From positions 1-8,369 of the forward strand of contig URGG01000084.1 of NCBI GenBank assembly GCA_900547345.1: DNA of 8,369 bases, given 5' to 3'. A program made the translations under genes and the position numbers. The DNA comes from an uncultured Collinsella sp. (lineage in GTDB: Bacteria > Actinomycetota > Coriobacteriia > Coriobacteriales > Coriobacteriaceae). Positions 5,691-8,369 of the stretch are shown piece after piece; position 1 is the stretch's first letter, and every line of letters begins with the position of its first letter. The notes under the pieces were generated by a model. That model ran no database searches. It was not told the origin of the DNA and saw only the letters and a list, made by a program, of their open reading frames with translations.

Positions 5691-7103
5691 ATGGACGCAA
5701 CCGCAATTATCCTCGCCGCCGGCGAGGGCACCCGCATGAAGTCGAACCACTGCAAGGTTTCGCACAAGATCCTGGGCAAGCCCATGGTCCAGTGGATCGT
5801 CGACGCCACCATCAAGGCCGGCTGCAGCCGCGTCGTGGTCGTCATCGGCAGCCACGCCGACGAGATGCGCGCCCTTATCGACGGTGCCTACGCCAACAGT
5901 GCCACCAAGGTCGAGTGCGTCGAGCAGACCGAGCGCCTGGGCACCGGCCACGCCGTAAAGGTCGCGCTCGAGGCCTGCGGCATCACGCAAGGCCCCGTCG
6001 TCGTGCTCAACGGCGACCTACCGCTCATCACCGCCGACACCGTCGCCAAGTTCGCGCAGACCGTCGCTACCGGCGAGCTCGCCTGCACCGTCATGACCAT
6101 GACCCCGCCCGACCCCTTCGGCTACGGCCGCATCAAGCTGGGTGCCGACGGCCAGATTGAGCGCATCATCGAGCAGAAGGACTGCACGCCCGAGCAGGCC
6201 GCCACGCTGCTCGAATGCAACGCCGGCTGCTACGCCTTCGACGGCGCGCAGCTCGCCGCCCACATTGACGAAATCGGCAACGACAACGCGCAGTCCGAGT
6301 ACTACCTGCCCGACATGCTCGAGATCCTCAAGGGTCACGGCCAGGCGGTCTCCATCTTCCACTGTGACGACTACCGCGACGGCCTGGGCGTCAACAGCCG
6401 CATCCAGCTCGCGCAGCTCACCGCCATCGCGCGCGACCGCATCAACGAGCACTGGATGGCCGAGGGCGTTACCTTCATCGATCCCACGCAGGCCTGGATC
6501 GGCCCCGATGCCGTTATCGGCCGCGACACCGTCGTGTGGCCGCAAACGCACCTGATCGGCCACGTCACCGTGGGCGAGGAGTGCCAGCTCGGCCCCAACA
6601 GCCGCCTCACCGACACCACCGTCGGCAGCGGCTGCACCATCGATGAGACCATCGCCATCGAGGCCGTCATCGAGAACGGCGTCGACTGCGGCCCGCGCGC
6701 CTACCTGCGCCCGGGCACCCACATGCTCGACGGTTCCAAGGCCGGCACGCACGTGGAGATCAAGAAGTCCACGATCGGCGAGGGCTCCAAGGTTCCGCAC
6801 CTGTCCTACATCGGCGACACCACCATGGGCTCCGGCGTCAACGTGGGCGCGGGCTCCATCACCTGCAACTACGACGGCGTGCACAAGCACAAGACCGTCA
6901 TCGGCAAGGATGCCTTCATCGGTTCCGACACCATGATGGTCGCGCCCGCCCAGATCGGCGACGGCGCGCTCGTTGCCGCCGGCTCCGTCATCACCGAGCC
7001 GGTTCCGGCAGACGCACTCGGCCTGGGCCGCGCCCGTCAGGTAAATATCGAGGGCTGGGCCGCCGATTATCGCCGCCGTCTGCACGAGGACGACGAGGTA
7101 TAA
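5691..7103 (+). CDS. glmU: Bifunctional N-acetylglucosamine-1-phosphate uridyltransferase / glucosamine-1-phosphate acetyltransferase
   Basis: GlmU makes UDP-GlcNAc in the cytosol for peptidoglycan: it acetylates glucosamine-1-phosphate and couples the product to UTP. The 470 residues cover both domains. N-terminal uridyltransferase: LAAGEGTRMKS at 8-18 (nucleotide loop), QTERLGTGHA at 79-88, NGDLPL at 107-112 (metal Asp109), GYGRI at 144-148, SEYYLPD at 202-208 and GVNSR at 233-237 (Asn235). C-terminal acetyltransferase: a left-handed beta-helix of hexapeptide repeats from about 264 to 440, with LRPG at 339-342, KKSTIGEGSKVPHLSYIGD at 358-376 carrying the catalytic His370, and CNYDG at 392-396. 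Length is slightly above the usual 450-460. The frame is open far upstream, but AGGAG 5 nt before this ATG and the conserved N-terminus fix the start. Codons end strongly in C/G and lysine is almost always AAG, as in prs. It is followed by an intrinsic terminator. Confidence 0.97.
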   Translation: MDATAIILAAGEGTRMKSNHCKVSHKILGKPMVQWIVDATIKAGCSRVVVVIGSHADEMRALIDGAYANSATKVECVEQTERLGTGHAVKVALEACGITQGPVVVLNGDLPLITADTVAKFAQTVATGELACTVMTMTPPDPFGYGRIKLGADGQIERIIEQKDCTPEQAATLLECNAGCYAFDGAQLAAHIDEIGNDNAQSEYYLPDMLEILKGHGQAVSIFHCDDYRDGLGVNSRIQLAQLTAIARDRINEHWMAEGVTFIDPTQAWIGPDAVIGRDTVVWPQTHLIGHVTVGEECQLGPNSRLTDTTVGSGCTIDETIAIEAVIENGVDCGPRAYLRPGTHMLDGSKAGTHVEIKKSTIGEGSKVPHLSYIGDTTMGSGVNVGAGSITCNYDGVHKHKTVIGKDAFIGSDTMMVAPAQIGDGALVAAGSVITEPVPADALGLGRARQVNIEGWAADYRRRLHEDDEV

Positions 7104-7120
7104 CGTTTTACCAAGCATCT

Positions 7121-7153
7121 AAGGAGCTGTTTCCATGGGGACGGCTCCTTTTT
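7121..7153 (+). terminator. Rho-independent terminator after glmU
   Basis: AAGGAGCTGT (7121-7130) pairs with ACGGCTCCTT (7141-7150) through 10 bp including one G-U pair. Three more pairs, two of them wobble, lead to a CATG tetraloop (7134-7137). The 3' arm runs into five T residues (7149-7153). It starts 17 nt after the glmU stop, so most glmU transcripts should end before prs. Confidence 0.85.
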
Positions 7154-7244
7154 CTATCGTGACCTGCGCGACCGGATGAGTGGTCGGTTCGTGTCCGTTG
7201 ACGGTAAAGACGTTATCAAGGCTCGATAAGCCCCGTCACGCGGT

Positions 7245-7250
7245 TACAAT
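7245..7250 (+). promoter_or_regulatory. Possible prs -10 box
   Basis: TACAAT at 7245-7250 matches the -10 consensus at five of six bases and would start transcription about 40 nt before prs. No convincing -35 lies 16-18 nt upstream; a TTGACG at 7198-7203 is too far away. The rest of the 7154-7296 spacer shows only a short 5-bp hairpin (7169-7173 with 7182-7186). Confidence 0.35.
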
Positions 7251-7296
7251 GCAACAAGGCATCTATATGGCATTCGATGTATAAAGGAGAAGGGTA

Positions 7297-8283
7297 ATGC
7301 CGATTAATGATCCCGAGAAGTCGGAGAATATGCGCAAGTCCATCCGCGTGTATTCCGGTTCCTCCAACCGTCCCCTCGCTCAGAAGATCGCTGAGTACCT
7401 TGGGGTCGAGCTTTCGGGCCTTACGCTAAAGCAGTTCGCCAACGGTGAGATTTACGCCCGCTACGACGAGACCGTCCGCGGCGCCGACGTCTTCCTGATT
7501 CAGTCCGTGGCCGGCGGCAACGTCAACGACATGCTCATGGAGCTGCTCATCGCCACCGACGCTGCCAAGCGCGCATCCGCCCGCTCCATCACCGCCGTTA
7601 TCACCCACTACGGCTATGCCCGCCAGGACCGCAAGGCCGGCCCGCGCGAGCCCATCACCGCCCGCCTCGTCGCCAACCTGCTCGAGCGCGCCGGCGTCGA
7701 CCGCATCATCACTCTCGACCTGCACCAGGGTCAGATCCAGGGCTTCTTCGATATCCCGGTTAACCACCTGTCCGCACTGCCGCTGTTTGGCCAGTACTAC
7801 AACGACATGCACTTCGACACCGACAACCTGGTTGTCGTCTCCCCCGACGTGGGTCGTGCCAAGGCCGCCAAGAAGCTGTCCGACATGCTCGGCTGCGACT
7901 TGGCCATCGCCCACAAGGGTCGTCCGCGCCACAACGCTGCCGAGGTCATGGGCATCATCGGTGACATCAAGGGCAAGACCTGCGTCATCAACGACGACAT
8001 GATCGACACCGCTGGCACCCTGTGCGCCAACGTCAAGGAGCTCAAGGCCATGGGCGCTGGCGACATCTACGTCTGCGCCACCCACGGCATCTTCTCCGGT
8101 CCGGCCATCGAGCGCCTGAACGACGCCCCGATCGTCGAATGCGTCGTCACCGACGCCATCCCCGTCGAGGTCGGCGGCAAGATCAAGACCATCTCGGTCG
8201 CCGAGGAGTTCGCTCAGGCCATCTCCGCCGTTTACCACGAGGAGCCCGTCTCCACGCTCGTCGGCGGCGACTTCGCGCTGTAG
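7297..8283 (+). CDS. prs: Ribose-phosphate pyrophosphokinase (PRPP synthase)
   Basis: Prs transfers pyrophosphate from ATP to ribose-5-phosphate, giving PRPP for purine, pyrimidine, NAD, histidine and tryptophan synthesis in the cytosol. The 328 residues match the class I family: GSSNRPLAQKIAEYLG at 21-36, FANGEIYAR at 47-55, YARQDRKAGPREPITARL at 107-124 (ATP/allosteric region), DLHQGQIQGFFD at 141-152 with catalytic His143, the flexible loop HKGRPRHN at 206-213, and the PRPP-binding NDDMIDTAGT at 232-241. The loop keeps the catalytic Lys207 and Arg209, but has Gly208 where many homologues read KRR. The start at 7297 has AAGGAG at 7284-7289 with 7 nt spacing and adds an 11-residue polar N-terminal extension before the usual MRKSIRVYSG start (Met12), which has no comparable site. 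Codons are strongly biased to C/G endings. It lies downstream of glmU, a common bacterial arrangement, but behind a terminator. Confidence 0.97.
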   Translation: MPINDPEKSENMRKSIRVYSGSSNRPLAQKIAEYLGVELSGLTLKQFANGEIYARYDETVRGADVFLIQSVAGGNVNDMLMELLIATDAAKRASARSITAVITHYGYARQDRKAGPREPITARLVANLLERAGVDRIITLDLHQGQIQGFFDIPVNHLSALPLFGQYYNDMHFDTDNLVVVSPDVGRAKAAKKLSDMLGCDLAIAHKGRPRHNAAEVMGIIGDIKGKTCVINDDMIDTAGTLCANVKELKAMGAGDIYVCATHGIFSGPAIERLNDAPIVECVVTDAIPVEVGGKIKTISVAEEFAQAISAVYHEEPVSTLVGGDFAL

Positions 8284-8330
8284 TCGCATCGTCCTTGCAA
8301 CCCGGCGCATCGCCGCCGAAACAGAAGAAA

Positions 8331-8369
8331 CCCCCGCGCGACCTTTGCGAAGCAAGGGGGGGCGCGGGG
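8331..8369 (+). terminator. Probable prs terminator, cut by window edge
   Basis: CCCCGCGC (8332-8339) pairs with GCGCGGGG (8362-8369). Inside, CCTTTGC (8342-8348) pairs with GCAAGGG (8352-8358) around a GAA loop, with one G-U pair. The stem is preceded by an A-rich stretch (8325-8330), as in bidirectional terminators. The expected T-run would lie just beyond the right edge, so the call is incomplete. Confidence 0.65.

Noticed and set aside
6018..7118. 366-codon open frame on the minus strand inside glmU
   Set aside because: It is antisense to the conserved glmU gene, and its Gly/Val/Ala/Asp-rich composition mirrors the GC-rich codons of the real gene.
7137..7144. GGGGACGG shared between the glmU terminator loop and the palindrome at 2304-2311
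   Set aside because: An 8-base match in GC-rich DNA is weak, and the flanking bases differ, so I do not call it a repeat copy.
7154..7296. Possible purine or other riboswitch ahead of prs
   Set aside because: Only a 5-bp hairpin is visible in the leader; no aptamer-like conserved core was recognised.
7426..8355. 309-codon open frame on the minus strand over prs
   Set aside because: Same reason: a composition shadow of prs, extending through its probable terminator.

Overview
This GC-rich window holds eight protein genes and no RNA genes, phage genes, insertion sequences or CRISPR arrays. It looks like ordinary chromosome from a GC-rich, Gram-positive anaerobe. A Collinsella-like member of the Coriobacteriia is my best guess, inferred from the base composition, strong AGGAGG-type ribosome binding sites, a self-contained ECF transporter operon and a glmU-prs pair. 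The sequence alone does not prove the taxon.

Left end, minus strand: the 5' part of folP (dihydropteroate synthase, folate synthesis) runs off the left edge. Upstream of it on the same strand, after a 94-bp gap, lies a complete 250-residue Sir2-type NAD-dependent protein deacylase. The gap carries a -10-like TACAAT and a GC-rich hairpin, so folP may have its own promoter. Divergent from the sirtuin, on the plus strand, is a complete exodeoxyribonuclease III (base-excision repair).

Centre: the exonuclease gene converges on a three-gene minus-strand operon. The 147-bp space between them holds two adjacent inverted repeats, one with perfect 17-nt arms. Neither is a textbook terminator, and both look like dispersed intergenic palindromes. 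The operon is read T, then A, then S: an EcfT-like membrane protein, an ATPase with two fused nucleotide-binding domains, and a membrane substrate-binding (S) protein. Junctions are tight: a 1-nt TGATG overlap between T and A, and 4 nt between A and S. Together they make a complete, dedicated (group I) energy-coupling factor vitamin or cofactor importer. The substrate cannot be read from the sequence, and the short leader shows no recognisable riboswitch.

Right end, plus strand: glmU (bifunctional UDP-GlcNAc synthesis for peptidoglycan) is divergent from the ECF operon and ends in a clear intrinsic terminator. It is followed by prs (PRPP synthase, feeding nucleotide, histidine and tryptophan synthesis), which has its own leader. 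A strong hairpin cut by the right edge probably terminates prs. Both genes favour C/G-ending codons strongly, suggesting high expression.

I found no convincing undescribed system. The points most worth checking are the paired palindromes and the orphan-substrate ECF importer. Smaller points are residue changes in Prs, EcfT and the first ATPase domain.
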